A DNA stretch of 64,000 nucleotides from Doryteuthis pealeii (taxonomy: Eukaryota > Mollusca > Cephalopoda > Myopsida > Loliginidae), in assembly GCA_023376005.1 (NCBI GenBank), contig CM042145.1:101307680-101371679 (forward strand), written 5' to 3'. Shown here one piece after another: positions 13,822 to 24,042 of this stretch. Every line of letters starts with the position of its first letter. Position 1 is the first letter of the stretch. Below the pieces are notes generated by a model, which saw nothing but the letters and a program-made list of their open reading frames with translations, had not been told where the DNA came from and did no database searches. The position numbers were made by a program, and so were the translations under genes.

Positions 13822-14445
13822 GTTTATTTGTTTTTGTTTTGTGGCATGTCAAACACGGTGGGTCATTTAATGCCAGCAAAGTTTTGAAAGATTCGTAGTG
13901 ATAGTTTGGAAGGAAATTTTTAAACTCAATTTTTTTTGTAAACAAATATTCTATTTAACCCATAGATAGGACCCTTACAGGTACTACCACCCCGAGTCAG
14001 AGTGGACCTGGGAGCAATGGCGATGAAGGGTGCTCCACATTCCCGAGAACTCCAGAACTGGAACCTCACCATCCATTAGTTTAACGTCATACCCAGGAGA
14101 TGAAGACCCTCAGCCACTGCCTTCTAGCACCATATGATAAAAAAGTTTGGGGCTTGCCATAAGGGCAATAGGGCCGGGACAATCATATAGGTGCTAGGGC
14201 TTGACATTGACCAGCCGATTGATCAGAGTGGGCCTTTCCGACTGCCCGTCTAGCCTAGGTAAGGGCCAAAGTGGGGTGTTACAGGTCATGGACTGCTCAT
14301 CCAGCAGGATTTCTTCTTAAGCATCACGGTTCGCCACACCCGGCTAACAACTGGCCCCATTTGGGGGGGGGGTCCTGCCCCTCTGCAGAGGTGTAGTCAG
14401 TGTATTCTAAAGCCCCAGTCGACAGGGCTGTTCTGACTTGTGATT
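13822..14445 (+). repeat. unnamed dispersed repeat R, longest clean copy
   Basis: Recurs at 21366-21735, 37622-38045 and 39945-40440 in the same orientation, and starts at about 35320. Signature words: GTCATTTAATGCC, GGGACCC..ACAGGTACTACCAC, GAGCAATGG.GATGAAGGG, GCACC.TATGATAAAAAAG, GGGACAATCATATAGGTGCT. It has no coding potential. I do not recognise the family; it could be the body of a long SINE or of a non-autonomous element. Confidence 0.75.
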
Positions 14446-14512
14446 CAATTTTAATAAAATTTCAGATTTCAGCTAAATATTCATTTAGTAATAAATAGTA
14501 ATCAGTTGAAAT

Positions 14513-14770
14513 AGGGGTCGGTTTAGCTCAGTTGGTAGAATGTCCGCCTAGGAATCACAAGGTTCTTGGTTCAATACCAGCCCTCACCAACTCAGTGTAT
14601 GAGTAGCACAGGGATCTATGTGGTAAAGTAAGGAGCTAATGGTAGGTGTGGGGCTCCACCTCAGATGCAAAAAATACCAATCTCCTTAGTCTAGCACTAG
14701 TGAAAAGGGGATAGACTCCCTCACTGCCTGGCTGATACTAACTTTAGGCCACCCCAATAACTTTATTTTT
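14513..14770 (+). mobile_element. tRNA-derived SINE, type 1
   Basis: The head 'GGTCGGTTTAGCTCAGTTGG' TAGAATG is a polymerase III A box, followed by the B box GGTTCAATACC at the right spacing. A tRNA-unrelated body contains CTCAGTGTATGAGTAGCAC and AGGGGATAGACTCCCTCACT. A 3' fragment of the same family lies reversed at 31978-32098. Confidence 0.75.
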
Positions 14771-14779
14771 AAAAAAGTT

Positions 14780-14785
14780 TTTATT
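14780..14785 (-). promoter_or_regulatory. possible polyadenylation signal AATAAA
   Basis: On the minus strand AATAAA occurs about 115 nt after the PDXDC1 stop, with a second at 14762-14767. Both lie next to the SINE body and a (CA)n tract, so they could have come with the repeat. Confidence 0.35.
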
Positions 14786-14899
14786 CAGTTGAAAAGTTAA
14801 TTGTGTGTGTGTGTGTATATGTAAACAGGTAAAGATAATAAAACAACAAACTTACAAAAAGCTTTTGATCGAGGCTTTTCATCTCTCCCTTTTTTCCTT

Positions 14900-15996
14900 T
14901 CAGTGGTTTGAATCTTCTGGTGTCAATGCCTTGGCATCTTGTGTCGATTCACTGCTATTTATAGGGGTCCCAACATTTTGTATCGTCCCTGCCTCTTCTG
15001 CTGCTGCAGCGGGTTTTTCCTCCACTGAAGCTTTCTCTGCTGTTTGGATCTCTACTGCTGTTACAACAGGTTCTACTGCTGCGGCAGCAACAGGTTCAAG
15101 TGCAGTGGCTACAGGTTCTACTGCCACGGCAGCAACAGGTTCTACTGCAGCAGCTACAGGTTCTACTGCCACGGCAGCAACAGGTTCTACTGCAGCGGTT
15201 ACAGGTTCTACTGCTGGGGCTACAGGTTCTACTGCTGGAGCTACAGGTTCTACTGCCACAGCAGCAACGGGTTCTACTGCTGGGGCTAGAGGTTCTACTG
15301 CTACAGCAGCAACGGGTTCTACTGCTGCAGCAACGGGTTCTACTGCTGCAGCAACGGGTTCTACAGCTGGGGCTACAGGCTCAACCGCCACAGCAGCAAC
15401 AGTTTCTACTGCTGGAGCTACAGGCTCAACCGCCACAGCAGCAACAGTTTCTACTGCTGGAGCTACAGGCTCAACTGCTACGGCAGCAACTGGTTCTACT
15501 GCTGGAGCTACAGGCTCAACTGCTACGGCAGCAACTGGTTCTACTGCTGGAGCTACAGGCTCAACTGCCACAGCTGCAACTGGTTCTACTGCTGGAGCTA
15601 CAGGCTCAACTGCCACAGCTGCAACTGGTTCTACTGCTGGGGCTACAGGTTCAACTGGTTCTACCTCCGCTGCAGTAGTTTCTATCGCACTCTCCTCTGC
15701 AGCTTCAATGGCCGGTTCAACTTGTACATCAATGTCTGCTGGTTGGACTTCTTCAGGAGGATTAGATGGAACATGTATGTTTTGAGTTTCTGTTTCAGTC
15801 ACAGAATCACGAGGTGTCTGTTGAGACACCTGATGAGTCTGTAATGGTTCTTCGTGAACCAAGTTTTCATTCAGACTCAGTTCACTCGATTGTGATGACA
15901 ATGCATGTTGAACAGATTGAGCTTTGGAATTGGCTTCTTCATCTTCCTTTATTTGCATGTGGTATTTATAAATGGATTCTGTTGATACGATTCTCC
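14900..15996 (-). CDS. PDXDC1: PDXDC1 exon 17 (last coding exon, repeat tail)
   Basis: The acceptor AAAG|GGAGAAT at 15996 completes a split Gly codon; the open frame runs to TGA at 14900-14902 (364 residues). The first residues, RIVSTESIYKYHMQ, align with human STEPIYVYKAQ, which fixes the frame. A Ser/Glu/Gln-rich acidic linker follows, then about 200 residues of VEPVAPAVEPVAAVA-type units (45-bp DNA unit), then an EK-rich end ...PEDSNH. No domain is recognised in the tail. The human tail is not repetitive in this way. The repeat DNA is also open on the opposite strand, giving a Gly-Ser-Thr-Ala string that is a composition artefact. Confidence 0.9.
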
Positions 15997-16339
15997 CTTT
16001 AAAACAAAAACAGAAATTTAAATTGGAATTTCATTGAATAGAAAATTTAAGAAAAAAAAAAAAAAAAAAACATAACAAAGAAGAGACAACACCTCATAAG
16101 ATTTTTCTTATATCATTTAGAGAATTCTTCTCCCTCCTTTCTTTGTTTTTTTTTTTTTCTTCGTTGAAATATCTAGAAAGTAAACTCATATAAAACGTCA
16201 TTCTCTAAAACATCTAAGGTTAAAATGTTTAGATATATTAACTTCTGGAAACTCTGGATCTTTTATAGTGGGGTGGTTTACCTAGGATATTGAAGCCTAT
16301 TGTGCATTTTTTTGTTAAAAGCACAAATTTTGATCAATA

Positions 16340-16870
16340 CACTGGAACCTTGGTTCTTGGACATAATTCATTCCAAAATTATGTTCGAGAACAGATTTGT
16401 TTGAAAACTGAAACAATATTTCCCATAAGAAATAGTGTAAAGTGGATTTATGTGTTCTTGATCATCAGATGAATGCTTTGCATACCAGTTCGGTGTTTAA
16501 ATTTTTCGAAACTAACCTCTACTTGTAGTATCACTGCTGCCTTTCATAGGATCCATGAATAAGGGTTAAAGTAGCCGTAAAATAAAGAATTAACACAAAA
16601 GAAGCAAAGAATTTGCACAAAAACAATATTGGACACTCTTTCAAGATAGCGACTGATGCTAACTGATGCTACTTGGGTAAATTCGACGAGCCTTTTGGCC
16701 ATCTTCAGTTTGCTGCGGCAGTCATTCACACGATTTCCATTTTCATCAGCTCAACTTGTGTGTTTGAAGTCCAAAAATTTGTTTGACAAGTGAGGCCTTT
16801 TTTAATCAAATTTTTTGTTCAAACTCTGAATTGTTCAACTTCAGAGTGGTTGAGAACCGAGGTTCCACTG
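16340..16870. mobile_element. mariner/pogo-like non-autonomous element
   Basis: 531 bp in intron 16. It begins CACTGGAACCTTGGTTCTTG and ends with the reverse complement of CAGTGGAACCTCGGTTCTCA, flanked by TA on each side (16338-16339, 16871-16872). TA duplications and this terminal sequence fit the Tc1/mariner superfamily. No transposase frame remains. Confidence 0.7.
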
Positions 16871-17197
16871 TATATTATAAACAAATTTGGATGTGGAGCC
16901 ATTGCCCAACTGCCTCCTGGTAGCTGTGGTGGCCATCTTGGAAAATAGCCGGCATGTGCCTGTCGAGGAAGACTTATCCCTGTGCAGGAAAAAAATGATT
17001 GTTTTGAATTTGCAATGTTGTGCAAACACTATGTTGCTGCTAATGTATGGTAGCACTAAACAAAAAAAAGAAGGTGCCCATGTGTTTTTAGAATCTTATC
17101 TTATTATTGATTTATTGAATTATTCATAGATTAGCATAACACATAGATGCTAAACAAGGACAAATCATTATTGGAAAAATAATTTTGGTCAACTTAC

Positions 17198-17297
17198 CTG
17201 AACTTAAGCTGAAGGTTCTCCCTTTGATACTTTCTTTGGCTGGTGGGGACCACCAATTCAGAAAAGATCCTACCAAAGGCACTTGTCTCAAAAGACC
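17198..17297 (-). CDS. PDXDC1: PDXDC1 exon 16
   Basis: 100 nt, acceptor TTTTGACAG, donor GTAAGTTG. Encodes GLLRQVPLVGSFLNWWSP and then KGRTFSLSS. This matches the conserved GVLRQIPVVGSVLNWFSP block of vertebrate PDXDC1 that follows the coiled-coil helix. Confidence 0.95.
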
Positions 17298-19007
17298 CTG
17301 TCAAAATTTGACAAAATATCAAATATTAACACATTTCATAACAAACAACTACCAAACTACAAGAGAATATTTACTCAAAAAGGTTTTGAAAAAATCATTA
17401 AATTGACACAAATAGTTTGCTAATTGGGATATTAATTTTTGCGAATATGTAAATCAATGTGGTTTTTGCCTTTTTTAGTCCTTGAAAGTAGTTATTTCTC
17501 ATCCTTTTTATTATACAGATTAGCAAAAATATGCACCCCCTTGGTGCAAATATTTAAGTTTTTAATGTAATAAAATATTATATTAAATCAGAAAGACAAA
17601 CAAAACTAAATAAAAACGAATATAAAAATATTACTTATTTTAACTGATTTCTATATAAAATTATATATAGGATTGCTTTTAATACGTTTGAAATAACATG
17701 ATAATATTAGAAATCAGTAACAGCAAATAATCATTTATTAAACCCAGTTTTGTTAAAATCATTATGCAAATCATTCCCACCATATACTATGTAAATCTTT
17801 ATTTCTTAGAGATATACAACACATATTTCAGGATTTCAAATGCATTAATATGGGCAAATTTGTGGCAAATCTAACTCAGCTAGACTTTAATAGAGATATC
17901 GTTAATAAATAAGATGCTAATTAACAGTAAATAATGACCATTTCAAAATTGTTGAGAATACAACTTAAATAACTAAGGAAATCATGATGTCAGTGGGGAC
18001 ATACTTTTGGTTACATACAGAGTTATATAATCTCCATCATAATAATATGATATTTATGTTTATTATTCTGATGTTCATGTTGTACCAATTGATAACTTCA
18101 CTTTTTTTTCTTTTCACATAACAAACACATGAAATATATCAATTGCATAACTTTGGGTAGCTGAGATATTTGTATAGATCTTAGTTGTCAGTGTTCAAGC
18201 CAAGGTAGGAGCCACAATTTCAAATATTGATTTTCAAGGCAAGCTAACATTCTTTGCATGGAAGACAGTCCCAACTTGATATTTCTATTCAATTTTACTC
18301 CATTTGGCTTTAATTTGGTAAATGTAAAATACTATACGCATTTTTCAAGTTATCTGACTTCAAAGCTAAATAAAGTATTCATTTGTTTTCTGTGACAGCA
18401 TTCACCCTGGTCGGTTGAGCTGTGTGAATTCATGGAAGGTGTAACAAGAGAATAGGAAATTCACAAGCGGTCCCCAAACCTCACATGCATATCCCAGTCA
18501 AGGGAAGGAGAGGCCTTTGTTTGCTGCAGATTTTCCACAGACGTAGTGACAAGTATGCCAAAAGTTGTTGATTCCTGACAATGATGAAGATGCCCTTTGA
18601 TCAAGTTGTGGCTCTAATACCCACTGGGGGCCAGACCTGCCTACTTTGGGTGACCTACCAGGAACTTAAGTTCCTGACAGCATGGCTTTGATGCTACAAA
18701 GTTTACATGGCTCTGCCGTGATGAGGAGGGGTTGGACTTTAGAAATAATGTGCTAGATGGAAATTGAGCAAAGAGCTTCCTCTAGTCTTTTACAGGTCTT
18801 GTTTTTTATTTGGTAGGTTGTCTAGCCATCCTCCTCACCAGACAAAATCTGTCGGGTTACCTGTTTAGTCGCCAATGATCCAACTATGAAACACATAGTA
18901 CTGAGTTACAGAGTAGCAGCAGTATTCCTTTGTGTAAAATAAAAGTAAATGTAATTGGGAAATTGATTAGAAAAAAAACAAAAAAGAATATTTGTAGAAG
19001 AACTGAC

Positions 19008-19100
19008 CTCTTGAACCATACGCTCTTCATTCTCTCTTTGGAGATCTTTATTGGCTTCTTCGATTCCTTTTAAAATTCTTTCAGACATGGTTTCCAAAAA
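19008..19100 (-). CDS. PDXDC1: PDXDC1 exon 15
   Basis: 93 nt, phase 0 at both ends, acceptor GTGTTCAG, donor GTCAGTTC. Encodes FLETMSERILKGIEEANKD and a charged helix ending NEERMVQE, predicted coiled coil. Human counterpart: LLENMTEVVRKGIQEAQVEL. Confidence 0.95.
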
Positions 19101-19242
19101 CTGAACACAAATATGAAAAAAAAAAAAAATAAATAAATAAATAAAATAACATATAATCAGAATAAAAATTATTCCTCAACATTTAGAAAACAATAAAAAT
19201 AAAAAAATAAACTCAACATCCAATGTTTAATTAACATTTTTC

Positions 19243-19312
19243 ACTGTTTAGCTCAATTGGGTAGAGCATCTGTCTAGGAGCCACAAGGTTCTGGGTTCGA
19301 TACCAGCTCATA
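19243..19312 (+). other. tRNA-like unit (SINE head or tRNA pseudogene)
   Basis: TTTAGCTCAATTGGGTAGAGC resembles an A box and GGTTCGATACC a B box, 30-35 nt apart. It is close to the head of the type 1 SINE, but the SINE body does not follow; an A-rich tract does. A full cloverleaf acceptor stem is not evident. The mirror copy at about 5815-5895 is less well preserved. Confidence 0.55.
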
Positions 19313-19810
19313 ATTATTTAAGAAAAAAAAGAAAAGAGAAACATCTGATTAAGCTAAGACAGCTGAAATGCTGGCCCAGTTAAATTGAATATAAATTTAT
19401 CAACCCCACTTTTTATTACTGTAATAAATACAGGCATAGTACTTTAAATGTTATAGAGAGGTTAACATTTATGACCTCCTGGTAAATATTGCTTATACAA
19501 CAATAGAAAATTAATATAATACAATATAAACTATAATAGAAATAAACATAAAATAAACAATAGAAAATATTTTAATTACTTAATTACTTATATAATATTC
19601 TTATTTTATATAATAGAAAATAAACATAAAATAACAATAGAAAATATATATGTAAAATTAATTAATGCCATATATTACTTATACAACAGGATTTTTTAAG
19701 TTTGACTTTCTGATGAAATGTCATAAAAAAATAAATAAAAAAAGATCTTAACTTTAGTTTGTGACTAGGAAATTTTCAGCTAGACATCTACTTTATACAG
19801 GTAAAACCAA

Positions 19811-20260
19811 AAATATTTAGCTAACCTGATGGACACAAAGTACAGTTCCAGTTTAGTATTAGACTTTTAAATTTTCAAAGACTAATGGGCTAAAAATTTA
19901 CTTTTTTCTATAGCGAGGAGAAAAAATATATTTTTTTTGTAATTTTATGAATCGGAATAAAATAATTGAAGTCTGCGAATACCTAAAAGAAGTGATTCGC
20001 GTTTCTCCAATCTATATATTACTAAAATTCTCATATCTGTATAGGTATATATCTAATATGTAATTATCTTTGTCTGATTGCTTATTTCTTAGTTGTAGAC
20101 TCCTAGGCTAATGGGTCAGACTTGATTAAACTTGATATTAGAGAAAATATTTAGCTAACCTGATGGACACAAAGTACAGTTCCAGTTTAGTATTAGACTT
20201 TTAGAATTTTCAAAGAATAATGGGTTAAAAATTTACTTTTTTCTATAGCGAGAGGAGAAA
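19811..20260. repeat. pair of ~115-bp direct repeats
   Basis: 19811-19925 and 20145-20260 share AAATATTTAGCTAACCTGAT through CTTTTTTCTATAGCGAG with only a few differences. They enclose about 220 bp without a coding frame. This could be a local tandem duplication or short LTR-like ends; no primer-binding site was identified. Confidence 0.7.
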
Positions 20261-20574
20261 TGAATTACCTCGTGAGGCTAAGCGGGTGCACTAATGTCTT
20301 ATCTCCTATAAGTGGTTGAAGAAAAGGTGGAGTGAACTGTACTGCCAAGTACAGTTTGAACTCAAAACCTCCAGCTTATGAGTGATGTCTATTTATAAGC
20401 ATCCTGTCACCCCTGTTGGTTGGAATGGTTTCGACCAATGAAGAGAGATAAAAAGCCAAGGCAGTTTCTCTTGACCAGAATTACATTTTTTGTTGTTTAG
20501 AGAACTTTTGCCACTCTACTATACTAGCACTTTTTTGCCAGTTGGGAGAACAGAGATTGGAATAAAAACAGACT

Positions 20575-21155
20575 TTTTGGACTAAGTCTCCAATAGGCAC
20601 CCCAAATCATCAAGTCAATAAAAGGTTCATATTTTAACTTGTCACCGGTAACTTCTGCTTTCAAATATTTAAAAATAAACAATTTTTTACACTTATATTG
20701 TATCTGACAAAAACAAATTTTACAAATTGTGTGATACTATTTCTGAACAACATCCTTTTATTTAAATAAACATAAAAATATTTTGTAAATAAAAACTATA
20801 TTTTTTATTTAAATAAACATAATTGCATTTCTCTTCTGATTAAGTAAAAACTATTTTAGTATAAAAACATCTTTCATTTTTTCTAATTTATTGTAAGTGT
20901 TGAAAAATATTCATAAACTTCTGATTAAAAAGTATTTATTTAAAAAAAGATTTTGTTATTGAATTTTAATTTGATTATGTGTACCAACCATCTATTTATT
21001 TAATTAATCATAAGTTCAACATCTCCATAAACTCTGATTAAAATTGTTTGTTTACAAAAATTTGGAAGCAGAAGTTACCGGTGATGAGTTAAAATGTGAA
21101 CCTCTCATTAAGTTGATGATTTGGTATGCCTATTGGGGACTTGATCCGGATTTTT
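20575..21155. mobile_element. inverted-repeat DNA element, ~580 bp
   Basis: Arms of about 90 bp: TCTCCAATAGGCACCCCAAA ... CACCGGTAACTTCTGCTTTC near 20587-20664 is answered in reverse at 21060-21145 (GAAGCAGAAGTTACCGGTG ... CCTATTGGGGAC). The interior is very AT-rich and non-coding. No clear target duplication could be read. Confidence 0.65.
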
Positions 21156-21365
21156 TTTTTTAGATTTTAAACTATATATAATATCCCATTGGTAACCATA
21201 GTTCTAGCTGTCTTTGGCTTATGACTGACAGATGAACACAACAAAAAAAAGATATATTGAATTATAGTGAAATGATGATGATTTTAATGCTGTATGAATT
21301 GCTGGTTAAATATCAAATATGTGAAGCAAAAATCATGATAAAAATGTAATAATATTGAATTAAAA

Positions 21366-21735
21366 TTGTTGGTTGGTTGGGTTTTACGGCATGTCAACCC
21401 ACTGAGTCATTTTATACCAAAGGTTTTCATTTTAACACAATTCTTTTAAACTCATGTTTTTCTATTCAACCCATAAATGGGACCCTAAAAGGTACTACCA
21501 CTCTGGGTTAAAGTGGGCCTGGGAGTAATGTCAATGAAGGGGTACTCCATATTCCCCAGAAACCTAGAATTGGAACTTCACCATCAGATAGAGTTTAGCA
21601 TCATACCCGGGACATTTAGACCCTCAGCCACTGCCATCTAGCACATATATGATAAAAAAGGCTTGGGGCTTACCACAAGGGCAATACGATTGGGACAATC
21701 ATATAGGTGCTAAGGTTTGACGTGACCAGCCAATG
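21366..21735 (+). repeat. dispersed repeat R
   Basis: Copy of the family at 13822-14445. It begins near TTTTACGGCATGTCAACCCA and stops after GACGTGACCAGCCAATGA, so the 3' third is missing. Confidence 0.7.
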
Positions 21736-22163
21736 AATTAAAATTCATAAAGGATTCCAAATGCCTTTCCTATTTGGAAATTTAGCACAATACAATCTTC
21801 ATATCCACCTTTATCATTGTATTGGACTAAGTAAAGCTAAGTAAATAATCTATTCATATATAAAGGGCAGTTTGTGTGTATGTATGTATGTCCGGATAAA
21901 ACTACAAAAATAAAACAATCAACAACAAAGTAAATATATATACACATTAGACATCACCGGTTCTTGCTTTTTGTGTAAAAATTATGAAGATTTGATTCAT
22001 ATTCGAAGGTATTCAAAACATTGAAATTCTACTTAGAAATATCCAGGATTTGTAAATCTCAAAAGTAAACAAATCAATACACCAATGTTTTTTGTCCCCT
22101 CCTCTACCCAGGCAATGGTGGGTAGTTGCTTCTAGTGAATTATAAAATTAAAAACAGTCTTAC

Positions 22164-22282
22164 CTTTGATGATTCCTCAACTTCTTTTCCAATATTTTCT
22201 ACAAGTGACACCAATTCTACAATGTTGGTGTCTGCAGTGATCAAACCAAATTTCACACAAGCAATGCCATCATCAGATTGAC
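22164..22282 (-). CDS. PDXDC1: PDXDC1 exon 14
   Basis: 119 nt, acceptor GTTTCAG, donor GTAAGACTG. Encodes GQSDDGIACVKFGLITADT then VELVSLVENIGKEVEESSK. It aligns with the human block CLYVGMASDNVDAAELVETI. Repeated intact at 58410-58528. Confidence 0.95.
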
Positions 22283-22414
22283 CTGAAACATACAAATATT
22301 ATTAATGATAACATTCAGGGAAAAGAAAAGAGAAAAAAAAAAGACTCAGAAGGTGAACACTGTAATTTACTGTACAATAACAATTAACAATCTGAGATAA
22401 ACATACTCTTTCCA

Positions 22415-22684
22415 TTTCTCTGAATGTTTGAGACGAGGCTTGATGATTAGTATTATCTGCGTTATTCAGACTATTGTCCCCATCTTCATTGTTACTTGTA
22501 CAACGTTTTGGCCGATATGCCCTCCGGCCTTCTTCAGGTATTTCTTGTCGGTTCCTGAGTCCGAGAAGGTTCCCGAGTCCGACAAGAAATACCTGAAGAA
22601 GGCCGGAGGGCATATATCGTCCGAAACGTTGTACAAATAACAATGAAGATGGGGACAATAGTCCGAATAACGCAGATAATACTA
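22415..22684. mobile_element. foldback element 1 (Penelope-like terminal repeat?)
   Basis: Near-perfect palindrome 22446-22686 with arms of about 115 bp around AGAA. It is flanked by a 12-bp direct repeat ATACTCTTTCCA (22403-22414 and 22685-22696) that looks like a target duplication. Each arm holds CTGAAGAAGGCC...CCGAAACGTTGT or its mirror. Members of the same arm family occur at 24872-25081 and 40534-40727. Confidence 0.65.
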
Positions 22685-22695
22685 ATACTCTTTCC

Positions 22696-22925
22696 AATTA
22701 TTAATATAGATAGACTAATATAATTACCATTAATAAACAATTACCATATAGATAGACTAATATAATGATTATAAATAAACAATTATTAATATAGATAGAC
22801 TAATATAATGATATTAAATAAACAATTATTAATATAGATAGACTAATATAATGACTATTAAATAAATAATATAATATTAATATAGATAGACTAATATAAT
22901 GACTAATATAATGACTTATGACTAG
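22696..22925. repeat. 44-bp tandem satellite, ~5 units
   Basis: Units of ATAGATAGACTAATATAATG and ACTATTAAATAAACAATTA, with ATTAATAT or ACCA(G/A)TAT linkers, in intron 13. The same locus in copy C carries about 28 units. Confidence 0.9.
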
Positions 22926-23025
22926 AGGGTAGTATTATCTTAATATCTTGTATTATTTAATTTTAATCTAATTAGAATTTACTATAGAAAAGAAGCATAA
23001 AAACTGCACATAAAATGATATTTAC

Positions 23026-23150
23026 CTAAAGAAAATGCACCGTCTGTAGCTTTAAGTTTCTGCACCATTTCAATATTGAGAGCGTTGATATCGTTTTTAC
23101 TTTCCTCTGATAACTCTTCTAGTTTATCTATCAAAGCACCAGGTATGTAC
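23026..23150 (-). CDS. PDXDC1: PDXDC1 exon 13
   Basis: 125 nt, acceptor TTCTTTAG, donor GTAAATATC. Encodes (R)YIPGALIDKLEELSEESKN then INALNIEMVQKLKATDGAFSL. It is highly charged and probably helical. It corresponds to the human VRYEHA...LLKKLNELESDL region. Confidence 0.92.
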
Positions 23151-23929
23151 CTAAAGAAAATTGAAATAAATTTTTGACATTGATGCAGTGCCACATCAGG
23201 ATATTAATCTTGCTATGAAAAAATCAGAAATAATCAATAACTTAAAATTGGTTGACATTATGATTTTTGATAGCATTTTTGGATTCCTTGGGTAAAAATT
23301 CTTTTATAAACCAATTTTTAGTAGTAGGGAAGCTCTAGAACTTATTTTACAGACAAAAATAGATTACAAAAAGTCGCCATTTTTCACCAACCCCACCAAA
23401 TTTGGAGAGCTAAAAATTTACATAAATCCGCCAATTTTTTGAATTGGAAGCTCAAATTTTTGGGATTGTCTAACATTAACATAGTCCACACGTGGAAAAA
23501 ATTTCAGAAAAACTGAAGGGGGTGGGTGACAATCTTACTTTTTTCTGGATGATTTGACATGGAATTACCCGATGGTTAGTTCATTAGAATTGAGCAGAAG
23601 GACTCAGGTTATAATAATAGTAAGACTTTATTTGAATAGAATGAGTCCTAATGTGAATAGATAGTGAACTTTAAAATATCCCATCATACAGGTAAAAAAT
23701 GCCAAGAAAATTTGATACAGCTATCAAGGAAATTTTGTAGGCAAAGAGTTAATGTGACTCTTTAAATGAAACACCGATTTCAGTGGCTTATATTTTTAAT
23801 AAACTAATAATATTTATCTTATTTAGTTTTCCCACTTTGAATATTAAGAGATTTTGGTTTGATATGAATTGGGAATTCCAGTTCCCTAATAAAATGAAAG
23901 TTTGAAAGCAAAAAAAGTGCCAAGTTTAC

Positions 23930-24042
23930 CTGAGAGCTCCTAAACCAGCATAGCCCTCCATTTCTATTAATGCAAGATTTTCACATTCCATCACAATATT
24001 TTGGAAAGGTTTTCGCTGAGACACAGTAGCATCCAGTATCAC
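23930..24042 (-). CDS. PDXDC1: PDXDC1 exon 12
   Basis: 113 nt, acceptor AATCTTAG, donor GTAAACTTGG. Encodes VILDATVSQRKPFQNIVMEC and ENLALIEMEGYAGLGALR. It aligns with human LREEFKQEVEATAGLLYVDD..WSGIGVVR. Copies B and C differ from it in length at one T run. Confidence 0.93.

Larger units (their letters stand above)
12555..19702. repeat. right (clean) arm of giant palindrome
   Basis: Carries the intact 3' end of PDXDC1: exons 17, 16 and 15 on the minus strand. Homology to the left arm stops at about 19702 near 'CAGGATTTTTTAAG'. To the right the sequence continues into intron 14 without further reversal. Confidence 0.85.
19703..22163. other. intron 14 of PDXDC1, repeat-filled
   Basis: No exon is seen between exon 15 and exon 14. 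It holds a 115-bp direct repeat (19811-19925 and 20145-20260), a possible reversed tRNA-like SINE near 20270-20410 (GAGTTCAAACT on the minus strand), an inverted-repeat element (20575-21155) and repeat R (21366-21735). Confidence 0.7.

Noticed and set aside
14523..14595. Possible functional tRNA gene
   Set aside because: A and B boxes are present, but the acceptor and anticodon stems do not close and a SINE body follows directly, so it is called a SINE.
14805..15785. 326-residue plus-strand frame of Gly-Ser-Thr-Ala repeats, resembling a silk or mucin protein
   Set aside because: It is the exact antisense of the PDXDC1 repeat exon. The 45-bp unit happens to lack stops on the other strand, and the PDXDC1 frame has splice sites and homology on its side.
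22302..22697. 131-residue minus-strand frame spanning the foldback element
   Set aside because: It runs through a palindromic mobile element whose opposite strand gives a similar product; this reflects the inverted repeat, not a gene.
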